A stretch of DNA of 64,000 nucleotides from Sulfuritalea sp. (GCA_021738385.1 JAIPCF010000005.1:1-64000), one strand, 5' to 3'; positions 48,796-57,507 are shown, counted from the stretch's first letter. The notes: generated from the sequence alone by a model not told the origin. Translations and numbers: made by a program.

Positions 48796-50175
48796 TTGAA
48801 ACTGCTTTCCTACTTCCGTGGCGGCGCTTTCCAGCGCGGCGTACATCCGCCGTCGTGCAAGCTGACGGCGGAGCGCGCGATCCGGCGCTTGCCATTTCCG
48901 CCGCGCGTGACGGTGCCGCTGTCGCAACATATCGGCAAGCTGCCGCGGCCCATCGTCAAGGTCGGGCAGGAGGTGTTGCGCGGCCAACCCATCGCCAAGA
49001 GCGACGACTGGCTCTCTGTGCCGCATCACGCGCCGCTGACCGGCGTGGTCGAATTCATCGGGCTGCGGCCGGGGATGCGCGGCACCTGGGTCGAGTCGAT
49101 TGTCATTCGCGCACATCCTGGGGCGACCCAGGAAGACTTGTGGGGAACTCCGCGCGATTTGTCGCAGGCTTTGAGTGGCGACATCCTGCAGGCTATCTGG
49201 GACACCGGCATGGTGGGTCTGGGCGGTGCGGCCTTTCCGACGCACGCCAAGCTTTCCGTGCCGAAGCAGGCCAAGGTGCACACGCTGGTAGTGAATGGTT
49301 GCGAGTGCGAGCCCTACCTGACTTGCGATCACCGTGTCATGCTGGAGCAGGCCGACGATCTGCTTGTGGGCATCCGCTATGCCATGCGTGCTACCGGTGC
49401 GGTGCGCGCCATCATTGGCGTCGAGGACAACAAACGCGATGCGGTCGCGGTACTGCGTCAGACCATCGCGCGGGCCATCGAAGGCGGCGGCTTTAACGAA
49501 GGCGAGATTCACGTTGAAGCGGTGCCGACCCTGTATCCGCAAGGTTCGGAGAAGATGCTGATCATGGCGTTGTTCGGTGCCGAGATGCCGGCCGGCGGTT
49601 TGCCGATCGCGCTGGGCATGGTGGTCAGCAATGTCGGCACGCTGGCCGCACTGGGCAAACTGCTGCCGGCCGGGCAGGGCCTCACCGAACGGGTAGTAAC
49701 AGTCACCGGCTCCGGCGTGGCGCGGCCGGGCGACTACCGGGTGGTGCTGGGTACGCCGCTCAAGTTCGTGCTCGACTATGCCGGGGCGCCGGCGGTGGAT
49801 GAGATGGATGCGCGGCAAGTGATTCTCGGCGGGCCGATGATGGGCCAGGCCATCGGCTCGCTCGAGGTGCCGATCACCAAGGGCGTCTCCGGCGTGCTGG
49901 TCTTTCGCCGCGAGGACATGCAAGAGCGCGAAGGCCGCCAGACCTATCCCTGCATCAAATGTGGCGAGTGCGTCGAGTCCTGCCCGATGGGCCTGAACCC
50001 TTCGACCCTGGGCATGCTCGCCGCCAAGCGCGAATATGAGTTGATGGGCGAACGCTATTTCCTCAGCGACTGCTTCGAGTGCGGCTGCTGCACCTACGTA
50101 TGTCCATCGAATATTCCTCTGGTGCAACAGTTCCGTGTCGCCAAGCAGATTTTGCGGGAAAAGGCGGCTGCTTGA
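48796..50175 (+). CDS. rnfC: Rnf complex subunit C
   Basis: FRGGAFQRGVHPPSCK; CIKCGECVESCPMGLNPSTLG; CFECGCCTYVCPSNIPLVQQFRVAK; apparent TTG start. Confidence 0.94.
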   Translation: MKLLSYFRGGAFQRGVHPPSCKLTAERAIRRLPFPPRVTVPLSQHIGKLPRPIVKVGQEVLRGQPIAKSDDWLSVPHHAPLTGVVEFIGLRPGMRGTWVESIVIRAHPGATQEDLWGTPRDLSQALSGDILQAIWDTGMVGLGGAAFPTHAKLSVPKQAKVHTLVVNGCECEPYLTCDHRVMLEQADDLLVGIRYAMRATGAVRAIIGVEDNKRDAVAVLRQTIARAIEGGGFNEGEIHVEAVPTLYPQGSEKMLIMALFGAEMPAGGLPIALGMVVSNVGTLAALGKLLPAGQGLTERVVTVTGSGVARPGDYRVVLGTPLKFVLDYAGAPAVDEMDARQVILGGPMMGQAIGSLEVPITKGVSGVLVFRREDMQEREGRQTYPCIKCGECVESCPMGLNPSTLGMLAAKREYELMGERYFLSDCFECGCCTYVCPSNIPLVQQFRVAKQILREKAAA

Positions 50176-50181
50176 CACCAT

Positions 50182-50272
50182 GAACCACAGAGACACAGAG
50201 ACACAGAGGAAAAACATCGAGAGGGAAGAGAATTGCTTTTCTCTGTGTCTCTGTGTCTCTGTGGTAAAGGTT
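50182..50272. repeat. Palindromic ACAGAG/CTCTGT repeat between rnfC and rnfD
   Basis: GAACCACAGAGACACAGAGACACAGAGGAAAAA...TTTTCTCTGTGTCTCTGTGTCTCTGTGGT. Confidence 0.95.
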
Positions 50273-50277
50273 TTTCA

Positions 50278-51429
50278 ATGACCCAGCCGCTTATCGAGAT
50301 CCGTTCCGCGCCGCACCTCAAGGCGGCGAAGAGTGTCGAGACCATCATGCGGCATGTGGTGTATTCGCTGTTGCCGATCTGCGCTTTCTATATATTTCAG
50401 TACGGCATTTCGGCGCTGGCGTCGATTCTTGTCGTCACGATAGCCTGCCTGCTCACCGAGCGCGCACTGATCAGTACCGGGACGCAGGCCGGGCGGCTGT
50501 CCGATTTCTCCGCCGTGATCACCGGTCTGCTGCTGGCGCTGACCCTGCCGCCGGGCTTTCCCTTGTGGATGGGCGCGGTGGCCGGCGTGGTTGCCATCGC
50601 GCTGGGCAAGGCGCTGTTCGGCGGCATCGGCTTCAATGTCTTCAATCCGGCGCTGGTCGGCCGCGCCTTTGTCCAGGCCGCTTTCCCCACCGCCATTGCG
50701 ACCTACACGCCGTCTTTTCTCGCGGGCCGCTTTACCGAGTTCATTCCTTCGTCGCTGGCCTTGCCGCTGATGATCCCCGCCGGAGCCGCCGAGTGGCTCA
50801 AGGCAAAACAGTTCGATGCGCTGGCGGGCGCCACGCCGCTGGCGAAATGGAAGTTCGACGGCGTGGTGGTCAATGCCGATGAATTGCTGACCTCGCTCTC
50901 CGGCCACATGGCGGTGGGACCGGCGCCGGCGCTGATCCTGTTGTGCGGCGCCTATCTGGCTGCGCGCCGTTTCATGGACTGGCGCATTCCGGTAGCGATA
51001 CTCGGCAGCGCCGCGCTGACGGCATGGCTGCTGTTCGCCATCGATCCCGGTCGTTACCCGAATCCGTTCTTCATGCTGTTTTCCGGCGGTCTGATTCTCG
51101 GCGCGGTGTATATGGCCACCGACATGGCCACCTCGCCGGTCACGCCCAAAGGCATGTGGGTGTATGGCGCACTGATCGGCTTGCTGACCGTGGTGATCCG
51201 CTACTACAGCGGCCTGCCCGAGGGGGTGATGTATGCCATCCTGATCGGCAATGCCGCCTCGCCATTGATCGAACGCATCACCCAGCCGACGCCTTTTGGT
51301 CGCGGCGTGAGCTTGGGACGCACGCGCAAACGCGCCAGTTATCCGCTGAATCCGGGTTACATCTCGCGCGAAGAAGCGGGTGCCGTAACGCCGAAGAAAC
51401 GCTTCCTGCCGAGGAAGCCGAAGAAATGA
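50278..51429 (+). CDS. rnfD: Rnf complex subunit D
   Basis: Membrane protein; SFLAGRFTEFIPSSLALPLM; TDMATSPVTPKGMWVYGALIGLLTVVIRYYSGLPEGVMYAILIGNAASPLIERIT. Confidence 0.94.
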   Translation: MTQPLIEIRSAPHLKAAKSVETIMRHVVYSLLPICAFYIFQYGISALASILVVTIACLLTERALISTGTQAGRLSDFSAVITGLLLALTLPPGFPLWMGAVAGVVAIALGKALFGGIGFNVFNPALVGRAFVQAAFPTAIATYTPSFLAGRFTEFIPSSLALPLMIPAGAAEWLKAKQFDALAGATPLAKWKFDGVVVNADELLTSLSGHMAVGPAPALILLCGAYLAARRFMDWRIPVAILGSAALTAWLLFAIDPGRYPNPFFMLFSGGLILGAVYMATDMATSPVTPKGMWVYGALIGLLTVVIRYYSGLPEGVMYAILIGNAASPLIERITQPTPFGRGVSLGRTRKRASYPLNPGYISREEAGAVTPKKRFLPRKPKK

Positions 51430-51439
51430 TGAACATCTT

Positions 51440-51570
51440 TTCACCACAGAGCGCCTTGCGTGCCTGGAATTCCGCTTCGCGGGCTGGCAACAGAGACACA
51501 GAGACACAGAGAACTTCAAAGGCAAAAGTCAGTTTTTGTCTTTCTCTGTGCCTCTGTGTCTCTGTGGTTC
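51440..51570. repeat. Palindromic ACAGAG/CTCTGT repeat with a nested 38-bp hairpin repeat, between rnfD and rnfG
   Basis: TCACCACAGAG[CGCCTTGCGTGCCTGGAATTCCGCTTCGCGGGCTGGCAA]CAGAGACACAGAG...CTCTGTGCCTCTGTGTCTCTGTGG. Confidence 0.93.
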
Positions 51571-51586
51571 AAACGGGGTTTGCATC

Positions 51587-52309
51587 ATGACCGATCAGCG
51601 CGTGATACCGGTCAAGCATGTGCCGCCTCCACCGCCGGCCTCGCCGACGGTTGGCATGATCCGCACCCTGGGACTGGTCTCCGCGATATGCGGTCTTATC
51701 ATTGTCAGCGCCTATCAGAGCACCTACGACGCCGTGGCGGCCAACAAGCGCATTGCCACCGAGCGCGCAGTCTTCAAGGTGATCCCGGCGGCGAAGTCGA
51801 TTGTCGAATATGCAGCCCTGCCTAACGGCGGCATACAAAAACTCGGCGCTGGTGACACGGCAACGCCATCGGGTGCCGTCGGATTTTTTGCCGCCTACGA
51901 CGAGCATGGTCGGCTCGCCGGTATCGCCGCCGAGGGGGGCGCCAAGGGATACGCCGACACCGTTCGCATCATGTTCGGTTACTCGCCGGCCTGCCAGTGC
52001 GTGGTGGGTTTTGGCGTGGTCGCGATGCGCGAAACGCCGGGCATCGGCGACAAGATCATCAAAGACCGCGAGTTTCTCGCCAACTTTGCCGCACTCGACG
52101 TCAAGCTCACGGCCGACCTGTCGGCACTGGCCAACGAAGTGATGGCGGTCAAGCACGGCACCAAGAGCAACCCCTGGCAGATCGATGCCATTGCCGGCGC
52201 CACCATCACCTCGCGCGCCGTCGGCCGCGCCATCAACGATGCGGCACAGGCCTTGCTGCCGCGCCTTGTTCCCAAACTCGAAATCCTTCAAAAGGCCCAA
52301 AAATCATGA
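51587..52309 (+). CDS. rnfG: Rnf complex subunit G
   Basis: Single TM then FMN-binding-like region; C-terminal ...AIAGATITSRAVGRAINDAAQ (SGATxT-type flavinylation motif). Confidence 0.93.
   Translation: MTDQRVIPVKHVPPPPPASPTVGMIRTLGLVSAICGLIIVSAYQSTYDAVAANKRIATERAVFKVIPAAKSIVEYAALPNGGIQKLGAGDTATPSGAVGFFAAYDEHGRLAGIAAEGGAKGYADTVRIMFGYSPACQCVVGFGVVAMRETPGIGDKIIKDREFLANFAALDVKLTADLSALANEVMAVKHGTKSNPWQIDAIAGATITSRAVGRAINDAAQALLPRLVPKLEILQKAQKS
51836..51861 (+). repeat. Dispersed 27-bp repeat copy inside rnfG
   Basis: CAAAAACTCGGCGCTGGTGACACGGCA; encodes KLGAGDTA. Confidence 0.8.
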
Positions 52310-52431
52310 ACCACAGAGCGCCTTGCGTGCCTGGAATTCCGCTTCGCGGCCAGGCAACAGAGACACAGAGGAAAACCGGGAGAGAAGTGGCCTTGAGTTT
52401 CTCTGTGCCTCTGTGTCTCTGTGGTGAAAGG
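52308..52431. repeat. Palindromic ACAGAG/CTCTGT repeat with a nested hairpin repeat, between rnfG and rnfE
   Basis: GAACCACAGAG[CGCCTTGCGTGCCTGGAATTCCGCTTCGCGGCCAGGCAA]CAGAGACACAGAGG...CTCTGTGCCTCTGTGTCTCTGTGGT. Confidence 0.93.
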
Positions 52432-52439
52432 TTTTCACT

Positions 52440-53084
52440 ATGAGTGCCACTGTCACTTGGGATGAATTCACCGAAGGCATCTGGCGCCAGAACCCGGTGT
52501 TCGTCATGGTGCTGGGTCTGTGCCCGATGCTGGCGGTGACCGTTTCCGCGGTGAACGCCATGACCATGGGGTTGGCCACGATGTTCGTGCTGGTCTGCTC
52601 CAGCGCTCTGGTGTCGCTGATGCGCAAGATGGTGCCGAAAGAAGTGCGCATCGCCACCTATATCGTGATCATCGCCACCTTCGTCACCGTGGTCGATTAC
52701 CTCATTCAGGCGGTGAGCCTGGAGTTGTACGAAGCCTTGGGGGCGTTCATCCAGTTGATCGTGGTGAATTGCATCATCCTCGGCCGGGCCGAGGCGCATG
52801 CCTCGAAGAATCCGCCGCTCCCCGCCATGATCAACGCACTGGGCATGAGTATCGGCTTTTTCATCGGCCTGTTCGCGCTGGGTTCGGTGCGAGAAATTCT
52901 CGGTGCCGGCACCCTGTTCGGCGTCTCGTTGTTCGGCTCGGGCTTCCAGCCCTGGGTGATCATGGTGCTGCCGCCCGGCGGCTTTTTCGTGCTTGGCGGC
53001 TGGTTGCTGTTCTTTTCCTGGATGGGGCGCAGAAAGCAGCGCAAGCAGACGGAAAAACTCGCGGGAGTGAGCGGCCATGCATGA
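52440..53084 (+). CDS. rnfE: Rnf complex subunit E
   Basis: MSATVTWDEFTEGIWRQNPVFVMVLGLCPMLAVTVSAVNAMTMGLATMFVL. Confidence 0.95.
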   Translation: MSATVTWDEFTEGIWRQNPVFVMVLGLCPMLAVTVSAVNAMTMGLATMFVLVCSSALVSLMRKMVPKEVRIATYIVIIATFVTVVDYLIQAVSLELYEALGAFIQLIVVNCIILGRAEAHASKNPPLPAMINALGMSIGFFIGLFALGSVREILGAGTLFGVSLFGSGFQPWVIMVLPPGGFFVLGGWLLFFSWMGRRKQRKQTEKLAGVSGHA

Positions 53085-53655
53085 AACCGCCTTCCAGATA
53101 TTCGTCAACGCACTGCTGGCCAACAATCTGGTGCTGGCGATGTTCCTCGGACTGTGTCCATTCCTGGGTGTTTCCGGCCGGCTTGAAACAGCTTTCCCGA
53201 TGGGCATGGCCACCACCTTTGTCATGCTGGTGGCTTCACTTTGCGCTTATGGCCTGAATTTGCTGCTGGGCCATTTCCATCTTGAATTTCTGCGTTTGAT
53301 TTCTTATATCGTGATCATTGCCTCGGCCGTGCAACTGGTCGAAATGGTGCTGAAGAAATACAGCCCGAGCCTGTTTCGCGCGCTCGGCATCTATCTGCCG
53401 CTGATCACCACCAACTGCGCCGTGCTGGGTATCGCACTGTTCCAGACCTCGCGTGAGTATGACTTCGTCCAGTCGCTGGCATTCAGCACCGGCGGCGGTG
53501 CCGGTTTCACTCTTGCACTGGTGCTGATGGCCAGCGTGCGTGAGCGCCTGCAGCTATCCAGCGTGCCCGATCTGGTACAGGGCACGGCGCTCTCCTTGAT
53601 GCTGGCGGGAATTCTGTCGCTGTCCTTCATGGGCTTTGCCGGATTGGGTGGCTGA
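53077..53655 (+). CDS. rnfA: Rnf complex subunit A
   Basis: MHETAFQIFVNALLANNLVLAMFLGLCPFLGVSGRLETAFPMGMATTFVM. Confidence 0.95.
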   Translation: MHETAFQIFVNALLANNLVLAMFLGLCPFLGVSGRLETAFPMGMATTFVMLVASLCAYGLNLLLGHFHLEFLRLISYIVIIASAVQLVEMVLKKYSPSLFRALGIYLPLITTNCAVLGIALFQTSREYDFVQSLAFSTGGGAGFTLALVLMASVRERLQLSSVPDLVQGTALSLMLAGILSLSFMGFAGLGG

Positions 53656-53676
53656 CAAATGGCTCGCCGCTCCCAT

Positions 53677-53700
53677 CCCCTCCGCTCGGAGGGGCTTTTA
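53677..53700 (+). terminator. Rho-independent terminator-like hairpin after rnfA
   Basis: CCCCTCCGCTCGGAGGGGCTTTT. Confidence 0.7.
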
Positions 53701-53776
53701 CAAGTCTCGCTCCGCTCGGCGCGTCAGGGGGCACTTCGATGCGGCGCTATCGCCTGTTGCGCCTCCGGCGCGTGCC

Positions 53777-53807
53777 GCCCTGGCTCGGGGCGGCCCCTAG
53801 CCAGGGC
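53777..53807 (+). promoter_or_regulatory. Strong stem-loop directly upstream of the small Cys-cluster gene
   Basis: GCCCTGGCTcGGGGcggCCCCtAGCCAGGGC; ends about 9 nt before ATG 53817. Confidence 0.7.
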
Positions 53808-53816
53808 TGGATTGCG

Positions 53817-54032
53817 ATGAGCACATACCTCGTCACCATCGGCATCATCTTCATCATCATGCTTGCCGGCATTGCCGTCGAGCGCGCGTACCGATCGTTC
53901 GCCGCAAGAAATCCGCAACTTGGGCCATTTCGAGAAGCGGACAAATGCGGCAGCTGTTCGGAAGGCAGCGGTTGCAGCGACTCACCCAGCGACATCGATC
54001 ACTCCCAACGCAACCCGGTACACCGTTACTGA
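53817..54032 (+). CDS. Small membrane-anchored Cys-cluster protein, possibly NqrM/maturation-factor-like
   Basis: 71 aa: one TM (MSTYLVTIGIIFIIMLAGIAVERAY), then ADKCGSCSEGSGCSDS; sits in the rnf cluster. Confidence 0.7.
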   Translation: MSTYLVTIGIIFIIMLAGIAVERAYRSFAARNPQLGPFREADKCGSCSEGSGCSDSPSDIDHSQRNPVHRY

Positions 54033-54054
54033 TCAACTTTTCGGAGCCAAGGCC

Positions 54055-54912
54055 ATGCAGACACTGAACACGCCCCCCTCGCCTGCCAGCAAAACCTATT
54101 CCGCTGTCCTGACGCAATCACGCCACATCACGCCGCCCAGTTCGCCCGAGGAGGTTCTGCACCTGGTGTTTCGCACCACGGATACCGCCTTTGACCCGGA
54201 TATGGGTAGCTGCATTCGCGTGTATGCGCCGGGCCAGTTCGGCAACCGGCATCACACGCGGCTGTATTCGATCATGGATCTTGAACGACGTGGCAACAGT
54301 GTCGAGTTCGCCATTTGCGTAAAACGCTGCAGCTACATCGACGATTTCAATGGTGAGAAATACCAGGGCGTGGCCTCGAACTATCTGTGCGATTTGCGGC
54401 CCGACGACGCAATCGAATTCAGCGGCCCGATCAGCTACCCCTTCGTCATTCCTGATGACAAAACCGCGGACATTCTGCTGCTGGCCCTGGGTACCGGTAT
54501 TGCGCCTTTTCGCAATCTGATCCGCCAGATTTACGAAAAAATTGGCGGCTGGAAGGGCAGGGTGCGGCTGTTCTACGGTGCCAAGAGCCCGCTGGAAATG
54601 CTCTACATGAACGATGAGAACAATGATCTTGCCAACTACTTCGATCAGCCGACGTTCAAGGCGTTTCAGGCGGTCAGCCCGAAGCCGCATCTGGACGCTC
54701 CGGTAGCGCTGGATCAGGCTCTTGAGCAAAACGCGGCTGAGGTGTGGGAGATGCTCAATCGGGAAAACACGCGTGTCTTCGTCGCCGGTACCGAGAACCT
54801 GCTCGAAACCATCGAAACAGCCATGATCGAGTTGGCGGGCACACCCGAGCACTGGGCCGCAATTCATGCGGAACTGGTAGCCAGCGGACGCTGGAGCGAG
54901 GTTTTGTACTAG
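54055..54912 (+). CDS. Ferredoxin-NADP(+) reductase-like flavoprotein
   Basis: HHTRLYSIMDLERRGNSVEFAICVKR; ILLLALGTGIAPFRNLIRQI; C-terminal WAAIHAELVASGRWSEVLY. Confidence 0.92.
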   Translation: MQTLNTPPSPASKTYSAVLTQSRHITPPSSPEEVLHLVFRTTDTAFDPDMGSCIRVYAPGQFGNRHHTRLYSIMDLERRGNSVEFAICVKRCSYIDDFNGEKYQGVASNYLCDLRPDDAIEFSGPISYPFVIPDDKTADILLLALGTGIAPFRNLIRQIYEKIGGWKGRVRLFYGAKSPLEMLYMNDENNDLANYFDQPTFKAFQAVSPKPHLDAPVALDQALEQNAAEVWEMLNRENTRVFVAGTENLLETIETAMIELAGTPEHWAAIHAELVASGRWSEVLY

Positions 54913-54962
54913 CGGCACAAGCAGTAATCAGGCATCACAACTACAAAAAGGGGGAGACGGAA

Positions 54963-55781
54963 ATGGGAGTCATGGACTGGTTCAAGGGCATTGTGCAAGG
55001 GGGCAGTGCGCCGACGGCATCGGCGCCGAAGGCCGCGCCGGCAGGTGAAAAAAGCGCGGAAATCGCAGGATTGAATTTCAAGACCGCGATCGATGCCCAC
55101 ATGAAATGGAAAGTTCGCCTGGAAAGCTACATCAATGGCACCAGCGACGAGGATCTGAAAGTCGAGGTGATCTGCCGTGACGACCAGTGCCCGCTAGGCA
55201 AATGGATTTATGACAAGGGCGGCGAACAGTTTGGTTACAGCGAAACCTTTGTTGACGTCAAGGCTCATCACGCGCATTTCCATCGTTGTGCAGGGTCGGT
55301 GCTGGAAACAGCACAGAAGGGCGACAAGGAGACCGCACTCAAACTGCTGCGCGGTGGCGACTACGTCAAGACATCGGAGCGCGTAAAGATGCTTCTGGCC
55401 CGGATGTTCATCATTGCCTCGGAAGGACGGGCGGCCGTGGACACCCATATCAAGTGGAAGTCGCGGCTGCAGTCCTATGTCAAGGGCGAAAGCGCGGAGA
55501 TGTTCGATGTAGACACCGTGTCTCGCGACGATCAGTGCGCCGTTGGCCAGTGGATACACGGCATCGGTGGCGAGCGTTTCGGAAAATCCCCGGCGTTTCT
55601 CGCAGTCAGGGATCATCACGCGCATTTCCATCGCTGCGCGGGCGAGGTACTCGGCCAGGTACAGAAAGGCGACAAGGATCGGGCGCTGCAAATGCTGGAA
55701 AGCGGGGCATTTGCGGAGGCATCGTCAAACGTGGTGGAATCAATTGTCGTTCTCTTTGAAGAAATGGCGCCCTCGACCTGA
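54963..55781 (+). CDS. Stand-alone protein with two CZB (chemoreceptor zinc-binding) domains
   Basis: Two homologous halves: HMKWKVRLESYINGTS...CRDDQCPLGKWIYDKGG...VKAHHAHFHRCAG and HIKWKSRLQSYVKGES...SRDDQCAVGQWIHGIGG...VRDHHAHFHRCAG. Confidence 0.9.
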   Translation: MGVMDWFKGIVQGGSAPTASAPKAAPAGEKSAEIAGLNFKTAIDAHMKWKVRLESYINGTSDEDLKVEVICRDDQCPLGKWIYDKGGEQFGYSETFVDVKAHHAHFHRCAGSVLETAQKGDKETALKLLRGGDYVKTSERVKMLLARMFIIASEGRAAVDTHIKWKSRLQSYVKGESAEMFDVDTVSRDDQCAVGQWIHGIGGERFGKSPAFLAVRDHHAHFHRCAGEVLGQVQKGDKDRALQMLESGAFAEASSNVVESIVVLFEEMAPST

Positions 55782-55878
55782 GTATCGCCAGAGAGCAGCA
55801 GAGACTTCAGCTATGGCGGTAGAGCCGCCATAGCAGCTTTGTCTGAACGCTGAACTAGCTTACCGAACGTTTGTTTCC

Positions 55879-55904
55879 GAAAAGTCGGCGATGGCGATAC
55901 GGCG
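55879..55904 (+). repeat. Dispersed 27-bp repeat copy, intergenic
   Basis: GAAAAGTCGGCGATGGCGATACGGCG. Confidence 0.85.
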
Positions 55905-56168
55905 ATGGATGGCGGCGGGCGGCGCATCGCTGCCTGCTTGGCGGTCTGGTAGAGCCCTGCACGGGTATCCGGGGTTTTCCATAGAACTAGTGCGGCAATA
56001 GGCAGGTATTCAGGCTATTGCATAACGCGGCCTTGATGCATCGTGATCGGAGCTGACCGTGCTACTGGCATGGGTGGCAAGCACCACAGTCCTTTGAAGT
56101 TTTGTTGCACCGGAACGGAAAGCAAAGATCGCTGATTGAAACTTTCCTGACCTTACCGAGGAGGTCTC

Positions 56169-56342
56169 ATGATTGTTAAGCGCCGCACGTGGATGTACCG
56201 TTTGGCAGGCCAACTGCTGGCTCGCAGTATTTCGTTTGAGCGCCCGGTTACCGCTGCGAAAGTCAGGGACGCACTGCGAAAATCCATTGGAAATCCGGTA
56301 GAACTCTGGAGCCGGTCGAGCGACGATCTTGTGCTTATTTAG
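56169..56342 (+). CDS. Small hypothetical protein (57 aa)
   Basis: ATG preceded by GAGGAGGT-like RBS; MIVKRRTWMYRLAGQLLARSISFERPVTAAKVRDALRKSIGNPVELWSRSSDDLVLI; below the length cutoff of the ORF track. Confidence 0.5.
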   Translation: MIVKRRTWMYRLAGQLLARSISFERPVTAAKVRDALRKSIGNPVELWSRSSDDLVLI

Positions 56343-56394
56343 CTCTCATGGTACCGAGCGCCCTGGTGGTGAGGCTTCTCGAGTTGTCTGACTA

Positions 56395-57507
56395 CTAGCG
56401 CTGACCGATTCTCACGTCACCGAAAAGCTTGTTCAGCCCCTGAGGCTGCGAACGCCAGTACTGTTTCGGCGCTTCCACTTGCGCCCCCAGTTTGGCTGCG
56501 GCGTGCCAGGGCCATCGAGGATCGAAGAGCATGCCTCGCGCCAGGGCGACCAGATCCGCTTTCCCATCGGCAATGATGGCCTCGGCCTGTTCCGCTTCGG
56601 TAATCAACCCGACCGCTATCGTCGGCAGGCCGGTTTCTTGGCGAACCTGCTCGGCCATTGAAACCTGATAACCCGGTCCAACCGGTATTTTCTGGAGTGG
56701 CGAAACACCGCCGCTGGATACATGGATGAAGGAACAGCCGCGCTGACGCAAGGCGTGCGCGAATGTAATACTCTGCGCGATATCCCAGCCGCCATCGACC
56801 CAGTCCGTTCCGGAAATACGGATACCCACCGGCATCTGCGCAGGAACGGCGGCGCGCACCGCGTCGAACACCGCGAGCGGGAAGCGCATCCGGTTTTCCA
56901 GCGTGCCGCCGTATTCGTCGCTACGCGCATTGGACAAGGGAGACAGAAACTGATGCAGCAGATAGCCATGCGCCGCGTGGACCTCGATTGCGTCAATGCC
57001 CAGACGGTGTGCCCGTCTCGCGGTGGCGGCAAACGCTTCAAGTATCCGCTGCAATCCGGACGGATCGAGCGCCTGCGGCGGTGTCTCGTCAGGCGCATGG
57101 GGCAGGGCGGATGGCGCCAGCGGAGTCCAGCCACCTTGTTCTGGCAGAACCAATTCGCCTCCCTCCCAGGGGGCACGACTCGATGCCTTGCGCCCGGCGT
57201 GCGCCAGCTGGATGGCGATCGGCATTGCGGAATACTTGCGTACAGCGACCAGCGTTTTTTTCAGGGCAGCTTCGGTTGCATCTGACCAAAGCCCGAGGTC
57301 GCCGGATGTAATTCGTCCCACCGGCTCTACTGCTGTCGCCTCCAGCATCAGCAATCCGGCGCCGGAGAGCAAGAGCTGCCCGAGATGAATCTGGTGCCAG
57401 TCAACGGCCTCGCCATTTTCGGCGGAATACTGGCACATCGGCGCGATCACAATGCGGTTTCTGAGTTCAAGATTGCCGATGGAATAGGGTGAAAAAAGTT
57501 GGCTCAT
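56395..57507 (-). CDS. NADH:flavin oxidoreductase / old yellow enzyme (YqjM-like)
   Basis: MSQLFSPYSIGNLELRNRIVIAPMCQYSAENGEAVDWHQIHLGQLLLSGAGLLMLEATAV; HAAHGYLLHQFLSPLSNARSDEYGG. Confidence 0.94.
   Translation of the reverse strand: MSQLFSPYSIGNLELRNRIVIAPMCQYSAENGEAVDWHQIHLGQLLLSGAGLLMLEATAVEPVGRITSGDLGLWSDATEAALKKTLVAVRKYSAMPIAIQLAHAGRKASSRAPWEGGELVLPEQGGWTPLAPSALPHAPDETPPQALDPSGLQRILEAFAATARRAHRLGIDAIEVHAAHGYLLHQFLSPLSNARSDEYGGTLENRMRFPLAVFDAVRAAVPAQMPVGIRISGTDWVDGGWDIAQSITFAHALRQRGCSFIHVSSGGVSPLQKIPVGPGYQVSMAEQVRQETGLPTIAVGLITEAEQAEAIIADGKADLVALARGMLFDPRWPWHAAAKLGAQVEAPKQYWRSQPQGLNKLFGDVRIGQR

Noticed and set aside
48701-52431. CRISPR or phage repeat interpretation of ACAGAG units
   Set aside because: They are palindromic hairpins between rnf genes without unique spacers; no cas genes nearby.
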